Below are positions 26,381 through 34,067 of a DNA stretch of 40,746 nucleotides, in pieces. Position 1 is the stretch's first letter; each line of letters begins with the position of its first letter. The notes under the pieces were generated by a model that saw only the letters and a list, made by a program, of their open reading frames with translations, was not told where the DNA came from and made no database searches. The stretch spans positions 48,430 to 89,175 of the forward strand of contig JAJPXY010000065.1 in NCBI GenBank assembly GCA_021205205.1, given 5' to 3'. The stretch is from Clostridiales bacterium (GTDB lineage Bacteria; Bacillota; Clostridia; Oscillospirales; Oscillospiraceae). The position numbers and the translations under genes were made by a program.

Positions 26381-26758
26381 ATGTCCAAAGTGATTTCCGC
26401 GCCCAACGCCCCCGCCGCTCTGGGGCCTTATTCCCACGCCGTTCTGGTGGGAGATACCCTGTTCACCTCCGGCCAGGTGCCGCTGGTCCCGGAGACCGGC
26501 AAGCTGGCCGGGGACACCATCGAAGCCCAGGCCACCCAGGTGCTGGCCAACCTGGAAGCCGTGCTGGCCGCCGCCGATATGACCTTCGCCAACGTGGTCA
26601 AGACCACGGTTTTCCTGACCGACCTGGCCGATTTTGCCGCCATGAACGCCATCTACGCCACCAAGTTCCCGGAGAACCCGCCCGCCCGCTCCTGCGTGCA
26701 GGTGGCCAAGCTCCCCGCCGGGGCAAAGATGGAGATGGAGCTGATTGCCAGCAAGTGA
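26381..26758 (+). CDS. ridA: RidA family reactive enamine/imine deaminase
   Basis: 125-residue cytosolic trimeric protein of the RidA/YjgF family, which hydrolyses 2-aminoacrylate and related imines released by PLP enzymes. Family marks are present: N-terminal ISAPNAPAALGPYSHAV, GQVPLVPETG, the NLEAVLAAADMTFANVVKTTVFLTDL segment and the catalytic Arg in PPARSCVQVAKLP. The gene is monocistronic, with its own promoter and a strong terminator. The PLP lyase at 6317 could produce its substrate, but the two are not linked on the map. Confidence 0.95.
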   Translation: MSKVISAPNAPAALGPYSHAVLVGDTLFTSGQVPLVPETGKLAGDTIEAQATQVLANLEAVLAAADMTFANVVKTTVFLTDLADFAAMNAIYATKFPENPPARSCVQVAKLPAGAKMEMELIASK

Positions 26759-26770
26759 GCGTTACGCCGC

Positions 26771-26802
26771 AATCCCCCTGCTGTTGAAGCAGGGGGATTT
26801 TT
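26771..26802 (+). terminator. Rho-independent terminator after ridA
   Basis: A perfect 12-bp stem (AATCCCCCTGCT with AGCAGGGGGATT), GTTGA loop, followed by TTT. It sits between ridA and the converging tmk stop, and has a T-run only on the plus strand. Confidence 0.92.
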
Positions 26803-26803
26803 G

Positions 26804-27742
26804 CTACAGCAGCCCGCGCTCGTTCAGCACCGCCAGCGCCTGTTCGTGGATGTCCTCGATGGGCCTCAGCGTTCCGTCCGCGTCCATGCAGGGGACCACC
26901 TGCACTTCCTCGATCTCCGCCGCCAGCCGCCGGTAAAGCCCGTGGCAGCGAGTCAATAAATCCTGAGAGCGTTCGTACACGTCCAGCCCCTCCACATAGG
27001 CCCGCTGGCCTTTTTTCAGTACGTTTTCGCCGGTGACGGACGCCTGGGTGTCGAAGTAGAGGTACACGTCGGGGCCAGGCAGCTTCCGCCGGGGGTGTTC
27101 CAGGGCAAACACCCCCTCCAGAAAGGCCCGGTCGTAGCCGCCGCACCCTCTGGCGGTCTGGTACACCGCATTGGAGAGAACGTAACGGTTGAAAATGACA
27201 TAGTCGTATCGCTCCAGCGGGAGCTTGTGGATGATGTCCCAGCGGTCGATGGCGTACCAAAGGCACATGGATTTTCCGTCCAGCTCCATGGCCGTCGCGC
27301 CGTCCTTCCCGGAGAGCAGCGCTCCGATTTCCTTGCCGAAGAAGCTGGAATACTGGGGAAAGTCCAGCACGAGGACGGTTTTCCCGGTTTTGCACAGGGC
27401 GGCCCGGAGCCGCTCCGCCTGCACCGTTTTGCCGGAACCATCCAGCCCCTCGATGCCGATGATGACAGGCTGCGGGCGGTCTGCCTGCGCGGTCCAGCGG
27501 TCAAGTATCTGCGCCGCCGCGTCCTCCGGCAGGGAACATGCCTGGGCAAAAGTGGACGAGGAAATCTCGCTCGGCTGCCGGGCCAGCCAGAGAAGCGCGC
27601 TCTGCGCCCGCTGTGTCTCCTCCTCTGTGGGGAAATACACCGACGACTGCCCGAACCACTGCAAAACAGCCCGGCGTTCCCCGCCGGAGAGGGGCACGCC
27701 TGTGTCGACCTTCTGGGCCAGTTGGTGAAGTGTCTGTTTCAT
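26804..27742 (-). CDS. tmk: Thymidylate kinase-like protein with N-terminal extension
   Basis: 312 residues. The C-terminal about 215 residues are a dTMP-kinase-type P-loop kinase: P-loop IEGLDGSGKT (residues 97-106), the substrate segment VLDFPQYSSFFGKEIGALL, the DRW motif in YAIDRWDIIHKL, and NRYVLSNAVYQTARG. The kinase makes dTDP from dTMP. About 90 residues precede the P-loop (KQTLHQLAQKVDTGVPLSGGERRAVLQWFGQSSVYFP...), rich in helices, and belong to no domain I recognise; ordinary Tmk begins almost at the P-loop. The true start was put at ATG 27742, which has AGGAG upstream; the frame is open but non-coding-like before it. It lies downstream of pfp across a hairpin. Confidence 0.85.
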   Translation of the reverse strand: MKQTLHQLAQKVDTGVPLSGGERRAVLQWFGQSSVYFPTEEETQRAQSALLWLARQPSEISSSTFAQACSLPEDAAAQILDRWTAQADRPQPVIIGIEGLDGSGKTVQAERLRAALCKTGKTVLVLDFPQYSSFFGKEIGALLSGKDGATAMELDGKSMCLWYAIDRWDIIHKLPLERYDYVIFNRYVLSNAVYQTARGCGGYDRAFLEGVFALEHPRRKLPGPDVYLYFDTQASVTGENVLKKGQRAYVEGLDVYERSQDLLTRCHGLYRRLAAEIEEVQVVPCMDADGTLRPIEDIHEQALAVLNERGLL

Positions 27743-27767
27743 CTCTCTCTGCTCCTGATAGAAGAAT

Positions 27768-27795
27768 CTCCCCCGCCGCAGAGGCGGCAGGGGAG
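27768..27795 (-). terminator. Hairpin between pfp and tmk
   Basis: On the minus strand CTCCCCTGCCGC, loop CTCT, GCGGCGGGGGAG: a 12-bp stem with one wobble, then ATTCTTCT. A terminator or attenuator after pfp. The flank GGGGAGAGGTTTC resembles the repeat at 15879-15940. Confidence 0.6.
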
Positions 27796-27828
27796 AGGTT
27801 TCACGTTGCAAATGACTCTGCAAACAGC

Positions 27829-29070
27829 TTACTTGGCCACGACCTTCTTCAGGTGGACGAAGCGAGGCAGGCTGTTCTCCTTCTTCATCTGAGTCTCGCC
27901 CTGGATGAGAGGCAGAGCGTACTTGATGAACTCGTCGGAGACATCGTTGCCGCGCTCGTTGATCCACTCCACGGGGACCTTCTTCTCGTAGTTAGCGACC
28001 TTGGACAGGGGCAGCAGCTCGGTCTCGCACTTGTAGCCGTTCTCGTCACGGGTGCACTTGAAAGCGACCATGTGGTCGGTCTCACCGGCGACAGCGCAGT
28101 TGACCGCGGCCTGACCGGCCATGAACGCCTCGTCGATGTCGGTCTGGGAGGCCAGGTGCGCACCGCAGCGCTGGAGCAGGGACAGCTCGATGGGACGGAC
28201 CTTGACGCCGTCGATCTTGCTCTTGACCACGTCGGCCAGCATAGCGGCCAGGCCGCCCAGCTGGGCATGGCCGAAGCCATCGGTGGCGGAGGTCTTGGCC
28301 TCGGAGACGAAGGAGCCGTCGGCGTAGTGGATGCCCTCGGACACGGCGATGAGAACGTTCTTGTTCTCGTTCCAGATGCGCTCCACGTCCTCGATGAACT
28401 CGTCCATCTTGAAGTCCACCTCAGGCAGATAGATCAGGTCGGGGCCATAGCCGGTGACCTTGGCCAGGGAGGCGGCGCCGGCCAGCCAGCCCGCGTGTCG
28501 GCCCATGATCTCCACGATGGTGACCTGGCCTTTGTCGTAGACGTGGGCGTCCTGATAGACCTCCACCAGGGAGGTGGCGATATACTTAGCGGCGGAGGCG
28601 AAGCCGGGGCAGTGGTCGGTGCCATACAGGTCGTTGTCGATGGTCTTGGGGATGCCCATGACACGGCAGTCATAGCCGACCTTCTTCATATACTTGGAGA
28701 TCTTGTTGCAGGTGTCCATGGAGTCGTTGCCGCCGTTGTAGAAGAAGTAGCGGACGTTGTATTTCTGGAAGATCTCAAGGATGCGCTTATAATCGGTGTC
28801 GTCCACATCGGGATCGGCGATTTTATACCGGCAGGAGCCGAGGGCAGAGGACGGGGTATACTGCATCAGCGCCAGCTCGGCGGGGTCTTCCTCGTCCATG
28901 ATATACAGCTTGTCGTTGAGCACGCCAACGATGCCATTGGCCGCGCCATAGACGGTGGTGATGGCGTCGTTGTCCAGCCCGGCCTTGATGGCGCCGTAGC
29001 AGCTGGAGTTGATAACAGAAGAGGGGCCGCCGGATTGGCCGATGATCATTGCGCCTTTGAGTTTACTCAT
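27829..29070 (-). CDS. pfp: Pyrophosphate-dependent 6-phosphofructokinase
   Basis: 413-residue phosphofructokinase that converts fructose 6-phosphate to the 1,6-bisphosphate, probably with PPi as donor. The N-terminus has GQSGGPSSVINSS for phosphoryl-donor binding; YNGGNDS (residues 112-117) replaces the ATP-type GGDGS and has the Asp typical of PPi enzymes; GIPKTIDNDLYGTDH (139-153) carries the Lys and catalytic Asp; EIMGRHAGWLAG binds the sugar phosphate. The first Asp of the usual PPi motif GGDD is Asn here. Reversible PPi-PFK is common in anaerobic Clostridia. AGGAGG precedes the ATG. Divergent from fba, sharing an overlapping promoter region; the leader is about 135 nt. Confidence 0.92.
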   Translation of the reverse strand: MSKLKGAMIIGQSGGPSSVINSSCYGAIKAGLDNDAITTVYGAANGIVGVLNDKLYIMDEEDPAELALMQYTPSSALGSCRYKIADPDVDDTDYKRILEIFQKYNVRYFFYNGGNDSMDTCNKISKYMKKVGYDCRVMGIPKTIDNDLYGTDHCPGFASAAKYIATSLVEVYQDAHVYDKGQVTIVEIMGRHAGWLAGAASLAKVTGYGPDLIYLPEVDFKMDEFIEDVERIWNENKNVLIAVSEGIHYADGSFVSEAKTSATDGFGHAQLGGLAAMLADVVKSKIDGVKVRPIELSLLQRCGAHLASQTDIDEAFMAGQAAVNCAVAGETDHMVAFKCTRDENGYKCETELLPLSKVANYEKKVPVEWINERGNDVSDEFIKYALPLIQGETQMKKENSLPRFVHLKKVVAK

Positions 29071-29212
29071 GTTGAAATTTCCTCCTATTTGGTTGTTTTA
29101 GTGACCGCCACCTGGGAAATGCCGCAGACTTTTGTGGAAATTCCCGACACAAACTGCGTCAAATGCCCCAAACGGCTATTTTCAGGGAATATCTTTTTGG
29201 AATTTCATCTAA

Positions 29213-29241
29213 ATCATACCACACCCTCTTGCTTTTTTCAA
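29213..29241 (-). promoter_or_regulatory. Promoter of pfp
   Basis: On the minus strand TTGAAA (29241-29236), 17-bp spacer, TATGAT (29218-29213) with a TGn extension. It leaves a leader of about 135 nt containing GGGAAT / ATTTCCC words that could pair. Confidence 0.75.
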
Positions 29242-29257
29242 TCGCTTCTGTTAAAAT
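29229..29257 (+). promoter_or_regulatory. Promoter of fba, overlapping the pfp promoter
   Basis: TTGCTT (29229-29234), 17-bp spacer, TAAAAT (29252-29257). Its -35 and spacer overlap the spacer and -35 of the opposite pfp promoter, so the two cannot be occupied at once. Confidence 0.6.
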
Positions 29258-29289
29258 AATAACGTAAATTTTAGAAGGAGTTGATCCGT

Positions 29290-30258
29290 ATGCCTCTCGT
29301 TACCACAAAAGATATGTTCGCAAAGGCTTACAATGGTGGTTACGCCATTGGCGCCTTCAACGTCAACAACATGGAGATCATCCAGGGCATCACCGAAGCC
29401 TGCGGCGAGCTGAAAAGCCCCGTCATCCTGCAGGTCTCCAAGGGCGCCCGCGCCTATGCCAACCACACCTATCTGGTGAAGTTGGTCGAGGCCGCTGTCA
29501 TTGAGAACCCCGAGATCCCCATCGCGCTGCATCTGGACCACGGCGATACCTTTGAGCTGTGCAAGTCCTGCATCGACGGCGGCTTCACCTCCGTCATGAT
29601 CGACGCCTCCTCCAAGTCCTTCGAGGACAACATCGCCCTGACCAAGAAGGTCGTCGAGTACGCTCATGACCACAGCGTCGTGGTCGAGGCCGAGCTGGGC
29701 ACCCTGGCTGGCGTGGAGGATGAAGTTTCCGTCGAGGCTGGCAAGGAGAGTTACACTCGTCCCGAAGAGGTCGAGGAATTCGTCACCCGCACCGGCTGCG
29801 ACTCCCTGGCCATCGCCATCGGCACCTCTCACGGCGCTTATAAGTTCACCCCCGCCCAGTGCACCCGCAACGAGGACGGCATCCTGGTTCCGCCTCCCCT
29901 GCGTTTCGACGTGCTGGAGGAGTGCATCAAGCGTCTGCCCGGCTTCCCCATCGTGCTGCACGGTTCCTCTTCCGTTCCTCAGGAGTTCGTGAAGATGGTC
30001 AACACCTACGGCGGCAATATGCCCGACGCCATCGGCATCCCAGAGGATCAGCTGCGCAAGGCTGCCAAGCTGGCTGTCTGCAAGATCAACATCGACTCCG
30101 ACATCCGCCTGGCCATGACCGGCAACATCCGCAAGTATTTTGCCGAGCATCCCGACCACTTCGATCCGCGCCAGTACCTGAAGCCCGCTCGTCAGGCTGT
30201 CAAGGACATGGTCGCCCACAAGATCGTCAACGTCCTCGGCTCCGACGGCAAGATCTGA
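29290..30258 (+). CDS. fba: Class II fructose-bisphosphate aldolase
   Basis: 322-residue zinc-dependent aldolase that splits fructose 1,6-bisphosphate into dihydroxyacetone phosphate and glyceraldehyde 3-phosphate. HLDHGD (residues 81-86) holds the catalytic Asp and a zinc His; VEAELGTLAGVEDE gives the glutamate segment; IGTSHGAYKF and IVLHGSSSVP hold further zinc His and phosphate-binding residues; KINIDSDIR is the late substrate motif. ATG 29290 with AGAAGGAG 9 nt upstream was preferred over the in-frame TTG at 29281, which is next to the ribosome site. Codon use in this gene looks more biased to C-ending codons and CTG, as for highly expressed genes. Strong terminator downstream. Confidence 0.96.
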   Translation: MPLVTTKDMFAKAYNGGYAIGAFNVNNMEIIQGITEACGELKSPVILQVSKGARAYANHTYLVKLVEAAVIENPEIPIALHLDHGDTFELCKSCIDGGFTSVMIDASSKSFEDNIALTKKVVEYAHDHSVVVEAELGTLAGVEDEVSVEAGKESYTRPEEVEEFVTRTGCDSLAIAIGTSHGAYKFTPAQCTRNEDGILVPPPLRFDVLEECIKRLPGFPIVLHGSSSVPQEFVKMVNTYGGNMPDAIGIPEDQLRKAAKLAVCKINIDSDIRLAMTGNIRKYFAEHPDHFDPRQYLKPARQAVKDMVAHKIVNVLGSDGKI

Positions 30259-30289
30259 TTTTGCGCATCTGTCACTGAACCAACGAATT

Positions 30290-30325
30290 GCTCCCGGCGG
30301 GGCCTACGCCTCGCCGGGGGCTTTC
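30290..30325 (+). terminator. Rho-independent terminator after fba
   Basis: GCTCCCGGCGGGGC pairs with GCCTCGCCGGGGGC over 14 bp (two wobbles), loop CTAC, then TTTCTAT. It leaves only about 20 nt before the next gene's start codon. Confidence 0.85.
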
Positions 30326-30345
30326 TATCATCCCCGGAGGGAACC

Positions 30346-30711
30346 ATGAAACGTATCGAACTGTCCGAAATGTGCGACAGCAGCGTCATCCACGAGGATT
30401 CTGTGGCGCTGGTGAAGGCGCAAATGCCCGATGAAGGCCCGGTCTACGAGGTGGCGGAGCTGTTCAAGGTGCTGGGGGACTCCACCCGCACCCGCATTAT
30501 CTGCGCCCTGACCATCTCCGAGCTGTGCGTCTGCGACCTGAGCTGCATTTTGAATATGTCCCAGTCCGCCGTCTCCCACCAGCTGCGCATCTTGAAGCAG
30601 GGGCGCATCGTCAAAAACCGGCGGGCAGGGAAGGTGGTCTACTACTCCCTGGACGACGAACACATCAAGAGCCTTTTCTCCATCGGCTTCGATCATGTGA
30701 TGGAGGACTGA
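30346..30711 (+). CDS. ArsR/SmtB family metal-sensing repressor, CadC-like
   Basis: 121-residue winged-helix repressor of the ArsR/SmtB family. It carries both known metal sites: an alpha-3N type site with ELCVCDL (C61, C63) plus an N-terminal Cys (C10, in MCDSSVIHED), as in CadC, and an alpha-5 site with the spacing D104-x-H106-x10-H117-x2-E120. The recognition helix is MSQSAVSHQLRILKQ. Such proteins release DNA when binding Cd, Pb or Zn. No metal efflux gene lies beside it. The fba terminator ends 24 nt before the start, leaving no room for a promoter, so it would depend on read-through or a promoter inside the terminator region. CGGAGGG precedes the ATG. Confidence 0.92.
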   Translation: MKRIELSEMCDSSVIHEDSVALVKAQMPDEGPVYEVAELFKVLGDSTRTRIICALTISELCVCDLSCILNMSQSAVSHQLRILKQGRIVKNRRAGKVVYYSLDDEHIKSLFSIGFDHVMED

Positions 30712-30740
30712 CGCATAGGATAGGGGAGAGGTGATGCTCT

Positions 30741-31247
30741 ATAGAACCAACGCTCTTTCCCTATCAGCGGCAGGCGGCGGTGGCCTACGCCCACCGCTGG
30801 GCCTATGCCCGAAATCCCGCCTACCTGGATTTCGACCCTTACGGCGGGGACTGCACCAGCTTTGTCTCCCAGTGCGTCTACGCCGGGAGCGGCGTCATGA
30901 ACAACCGAACGACCTTTGGCTGGTATTACCGTACTGCCGCTGACCGCACGCCGTCTTGGACTGGCGTGCCTTATTTTTTCAACTTTTTGACCCGAAAGGA
31001 ACGCTCTCCCGGCCCGGTGGCGGCAGTCACGGCGATAGGGGAGTGCCTGCCAGGGGACTGCGTACAGCTGAGCTTCGATGGGGAGCGGTTCGTCCACACT
31101 GTGGTCATCGTATCTGTCTCCTGCCCGGCGGAGCCGGAAACAACGCTGGTGGCGGCCCACAGTGACGACGCAGATAACCGGCCTCTTAGCACGTATCCCG
31201 CCAAAAAGCTGCGCTTTCTGCACATTTTAGGGGTGATACCGGACTAA
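30741..31247 (+). CDS. Amidase-domain (Amidase_6-like) protein with apparent AUA start
   Basis: 168 residues if read from ATA 30741. The sequence PYQRQAAVAYAHRWAYARNP followed by GGDCTSFVSQC matches the putative amidase domain found in Firmicutes, a Cys/His hydrolase of the NlpC/P60 kind; C38 is the likely nucleophile and H119 (GERFVHTVVIV) its partner. The conserved N-terminus begins before the first normal start codon of the frame (GTG 30780), which has no ribosome site. A good GGGGAGAGG (30723-30731) lies 9 nt before ATA 30741 but only 2 nt before an out-of-frame ATG at 30734. A native ATG changed to ATA, or a frameshift, are both possible. No signal peptide is visible. It follows the metal-sensor gene by 29 nt. 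Confidence 0.7.
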   Translation: MEPTLFPYQRQAAVAYAHRWAYARNPAYLDFDPYGGDCTSFVSQCVYAGSGVMNNRTTFGWYYRTAADRTPSWTGVPYFFNFLTRKERSPGPVAAVTAIGECLPGDCVQLSFDGERFVHTVVIVSVSCPAEPETTLVAAHSDDADNRPLSTYPAKKLRFLHILGVIPD

Positions 31248-31253
31248 ATCCCC

Positions 31254-32249
31254 CTAGTTTGAAGAATTATCAGCATCAGAAGGGGAGGGCTTCTTTCGCT
31301 TCTCCCGGCTCAGTGGGTTGGCCTTGGCCGCAATGCGGAGGCTGTCGCTGTCCACATGGGTATAGATTTGGGTGGTGTTCAGGTTGTCGTGGCCCAGCAC
31401 CTCCTGGAGGGTGCGCACGTCCACGCCGTTTTGCAGCATCAGCGTGGCGGCGGTGTGCCGCAGCTTGTGGGCGGAGTAGAGCGTGGGGTCAAGGCCCGCC
31501 TCCAGCAGCCGCTTTTTCACCATTTTGTGGACGGCGGCGGTGGTCATCCGCGTCCGGCGGGAAGTGACAAAAAAAGCCTGTTTGTCGATCAGCGTCATAC
31601 CGTTTCGCACTGCCAAATAGTCGGAAATTGCCCGTTTGCAGCCGTCATTCAGGAACAAAATGCGTTCTTTGTTACCCTTGCCCAACACGCGAATGGTGTT
31701 TTCCCGCACGTCCATGACGTTCAGCCCCACCAGCTCGGAGATACGCAGGCCACAGTTGAGGAACAACATCAGAATACAGTAGTCCCGCTCTTGGTTGTTG
31801 CCGTCAACGGCTTCCAGGAGCTGGATGCTCTCATCCAGCGTCAGGTACCGGGGCAGCGCTTTTTTCTGCCGGGGGGAGTCCAGATCCTGGACGGGGTTGC
31901 TGTCCAACTGGTGGGTCTTGTTGGAGAGATACTTGAAGAAAGACCGGATGCTGGAGACCTTGCGGGCGCGGGATGCGTTGTTCAGATTTTTTTCCCGGGA
32001 CAGATACGCCAGGTAGTCGTAAACCTCGCTGAGCGAGATACTGCGGACGAACGCCAGGTCAACGTCAGTGATGTCCACAGACTCCGGGTCCAAATCGGCC
32101 AGCTCCGGGTTTCGGCGCTGTTTCATGTAGCGGAGAAAGCTCCGCAGGTCCAGGAAGTATTCGTCTACAGTTCCAGAGGAATGACCCTGGACGCTCTCGT
32201 GGTACGAGAGGAAATCCACCAAAATCTTTGGTGCGCTGCGATAATCCAT
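31254..32249 (-). CDS. Tyrosine recombinase, XerC/XerD family
   Basis: 331-residue site-specific recombinase. The N-terminal core-binding SAM-like domain (residues about 5-110) precedes the catalytic domain with R169 (CGLRISELVGL), K191 (GKGNKER), H261 and R264 (AHKLRHTAATLML), H287 (LGHDNLNTTQ) and nucleophile Y296 (IYTHV). All six residues are intact. Length and motifs fit chromosome-dimer-resolution Xer proteins better than phage integrases, and no attachment site or cargo was seen, so a host Xer role is favoured. The C-terminal tail is charged and Ser/Asn-rich. The stop is only 6 nt from the converging amidase stop, with no terminator between them. Confidence 0.88.
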   Translation of the reverse strand: MDYRSAPKILVDFLSYHESVQGHSSGTVDEYFLDLRSFLRYMKQRRNPELADLDPESVDITDVDLAFVRSISLSEVYDYLAYLSREKNLNNASRARKVSSIRSFFKYLSNKTHQLDSNPVQDLDSPRQKKALPRYLTLDESIQLLEAVDGNNQERDYCILMLFLNCGLRISELVGLNVMDVRENTIRVLGKGNKERILFLNDGCKRAISDYLAVRNGMTLIDKQAFFVTSRRTRMTTAAVHKMVKKRLLEAGLDPTLYSAHKLRHTAATLMLQNGVDVRTLQEVLGHDNLNTTQIYTHVDSDSLRIAAKANPLSREKRKKPSPSDADNSSN

Positions 32250-32297
32250 AAAAATGCGTTCCTTTCTCGGTGGTAAATTCGCTGAAAATCGGGGGGT

Positions 32298-32402
32298 TAC
32301 CCGGAGGGAGGCTGGATTTTGCCTCCCTCTAAGTCAACAAAATTTTTATTTTGTTGACTTTTCTCAGGACCCCTTCCCCGGAGGGAAAAGGCGCTGAGGG
32401 GG
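32298..32402. repeat. Cluster of three hairpins between the small unknown gene and the recombinase
   Basis: GGAGGGAGGC (32303-32312) pairs with GCCTCCCTC (32321-32329); AAGTCAACAAAAT (32331-32343) pairs perfectly with ATTTTGTTGACTT (32348-32360); GACCCC near 32368 pairs with GGGGTC near 32400. The middle hairpin is a good terminator candidate for either strand; the outer GC-rich ones resemble the dispersed repeat at 15879-15940. Confidence 0.6.
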
Positions 32403-32403
32403 G

Positions 32404-32673
32404 TCAGTTCTCGTTTTTCGAGGGATTCGTTGACGGTTTCTTTGTTTTTCCTCCGGCCAGACCTGACCGAGAGATGCCGAAGCCCGTTTGAATGAGTACG
32501 GGCTGTTCATTCACTTTTTGAATGACATCCAGCAAAACCGCTTCGGCGGCTTCAAGCTGTTCATCGGTCAGGTCAACGCCGGTGTCATACGCGAGACTAT
32601 AGCGGTATAAATCGAGCTGCTCCTCCAGATAATTCAGCAGCCTGGTTTTAGAGATATAAACGTCGTTGTTCAT
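32404..32673 (-). CDS. Small hypothetical protein downstream of radA
   Basis: 89 residues, not recognised. The N-terminal two thirds look like a soluble helical protein (SKTRLLNYLEEQLDLYRYSLAY, then LTDEQLEAAEAVLLDVIQKVNEQ); the C-terminal tail is Gly/Lys/Asn-rich and probably disordered. No membrane segment or cysteine. AGGAAAGG precedes the ATG, and it starts 12 nt after the radA stop, so it is likely translated from the cwlD-radA transcript. The three-hairpin repeat follows its stop immediately. Confidence 0.7.
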   Translation of the reverse strand: MNNDVYISKTRLLNYLEEQLDLYRYSLAYDTGVDLTDEQLEAAEAVLLDVIQKVNEQPVLIQTGFGISRSGLAGGKTKKPSTNPSKNEN

Positions 32674-32685
32674 GGTTCCCTTTCC

Positions 32686-34044
32686 TCACAGCAGCACCGC
32701 CAGCGCTTCCCGGATGTTCTTCACGGGAATCAGCTGCAACCCCGGTATCTCCTGGAGTCGTGCGCTGTTCCGGCTGGGGATCATGCACTTGGTAAAGCCC
32801 GTGCGATGCACCTCGCTGAGCCGCTGGCTCAGGCCGTTGACAGTCCGCAGCTCACCGGTCAGTCCCACCTCGCCAATGGCGGCCAGGTCGTTGGGTACCG
32901 GCCTGCCCCGGAAGCTGGACGCGAACGCCAAAATGGTGGCCAGGTCCGCCGCCGGTTCCCCCAGGTTCAGTCCGCCGATGACGTTCAGGTAGGCGTCGCA
33001 GCCCCCCACGTTCATGCCGCCCCGCTTCTCCAGCACGGCCATCAGCATCATGGCCCGGTTGTAGTCGATGCCGTTGCTAGTGCGCCGCGGCACCGCAAAG
33101 CTGGAAGAAGTAACCAACGCCTGCACCTCCGCCAGGACGGGCCGCACTCCCTCCATCACGCAGGTGACGCAGGTCCCCGGCGCGCCCTCCGGTCTGCCGC
33201 TGAGCAGCATTTCCGAGGGGTTGGGAACCTCTGCCAGCCCCTCGTCCAGCATTTCAAACACACCGATTTCATTCGTGGCCCCGAAGCGGTTTTTGGTGGC
33301 CCGGAGGATGCGATAGGACAGGTGCTGTTCCCCCTCGAAGGAGAGCACGCAGTCCACGATGTGTTCCAGCACCTTTGGACCGGCGATGGAGCCTTCCTTA
33401 TTGATGTGGCCGATGACGAAAACGGTCAGCCCCTCCCCTTTTGCCAGCTCCATCAGCGCCATGGTACATTGCTTGACCTGGGTGACGCTGCCGGGCAGAG
33501 AGTCGGAGCTGCCGGTCAGGATGGTCTGAATGGAGTCCACAATTAAAATATTGGGCCTGACCTGGTGAACAGCGTCGGTGATGTCCTCCAGATGAGTCTC
33601 GGAGAGCAGATACAGGGTCTCCCCTGTCACGCCCAGCCGCTGGGAACGGAGCTTGATTTGCCGGGTGGATTCCTCACCGGAGACGTAGAGGACGGTGTAC
33701 TGCTTGCACAGCTCGTTGCAGATTTGGAGCATCAGCGTGGACTTGCCAATGCCCGGCGCGCCGCCCACCAGTACCAGGCTCCCCTGGACAGCTCCGCCGC
33801 CCAGCACCCGGTCCATCTCGCTCATGCCCGTGGAGAACCGCAGCTCCTCCGATGTGGTCACGTCCGCCAGGCGCTGGGGGACGGCCTTTTGCCGCAGACC
33901 GGAACGGGCCGGAGATGAAGCCTTTTTGCTCTCGGCTGGCTGCTCCACAATGGTGTTCCAGTTGCCGCAGGCGGGGCATTTCCCCTGCCACTTGGGAAAC
34001 TCGTTGCCGCAGGAGGTGCAGTAAAACAGGGTTTTCGTTCTCAT
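32686..34044 (-). CDS. radA: DNA repair protein RadA
   Basis: 452-residue RecA-like ATPase that helps branch migration in recombinational repair. Domains: N-terminal zinc finger (C9, C12, C23, C26), RecA core with Walker A GGAPGIGKST and Walker B ILIVDSIQTI, the RadA-specific motif KNRFGATNEIGVFEM, and the C-terminal Lon-protease-like domain (GGLNLGEPAADLA, FRGRPVPNDLAAIGEVGLTGELR). ATG 34044 has AGGGGA 8 nt upstream and begins the conserved MRTKTLFYCTSCG; the frame extends further without support. It lies 23 nt after cwlD. Confidence 0.95.
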   Translation of the reverse strand: MRTKTLFYCTSCGNEFPKWQGKCPACGNWNTIVEQPAESKKASSPARSGLRQKAVPQRLADVTTSEELRFSTGMSEMDRVLGGGAVQGSLVLVGGAPGIGKSTLMLQICNELCKQYTVLYVSGEESTRQIKLRSQRLGVTGETLYLLSETHLEDITDAVHQVRPNILIVDSIQTILTGSSDSLPGSVTQVKQCTMALMELAKGEGLTVFVIGHINKEGSIAGPKVLEHIVDCVLSFEGEQHLSYRILRATKNRFGATNEIGVFEMLDEGLAEVPNPSEMLLSGRPEGAPGTCVTCVMEGVRPVLAEVQALVTSSSFAVPRRTSNGIDYNRAMMLMAVLEKRGGMNVGGCDAYLNVIGGLNLGEPAADLATILAFASSFRGRPVPNDLAAIGEVGLTGELRTVNGLSQRLSEVHRTGFTKCMIPSRNSARLQEIPGLQLIPVKNIREALAVLL

Positions 34045-34067
34045 TTGACAATCCCCTAACAGTAAGA

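Noticed and set aside
31254-32249. Tyrosine recombinase as a sign of an integrated mobile element
   Set aside because: No attachment-site repeats, cargo genes or composition change were seen around it; a chromosomal Xer role is simpler.
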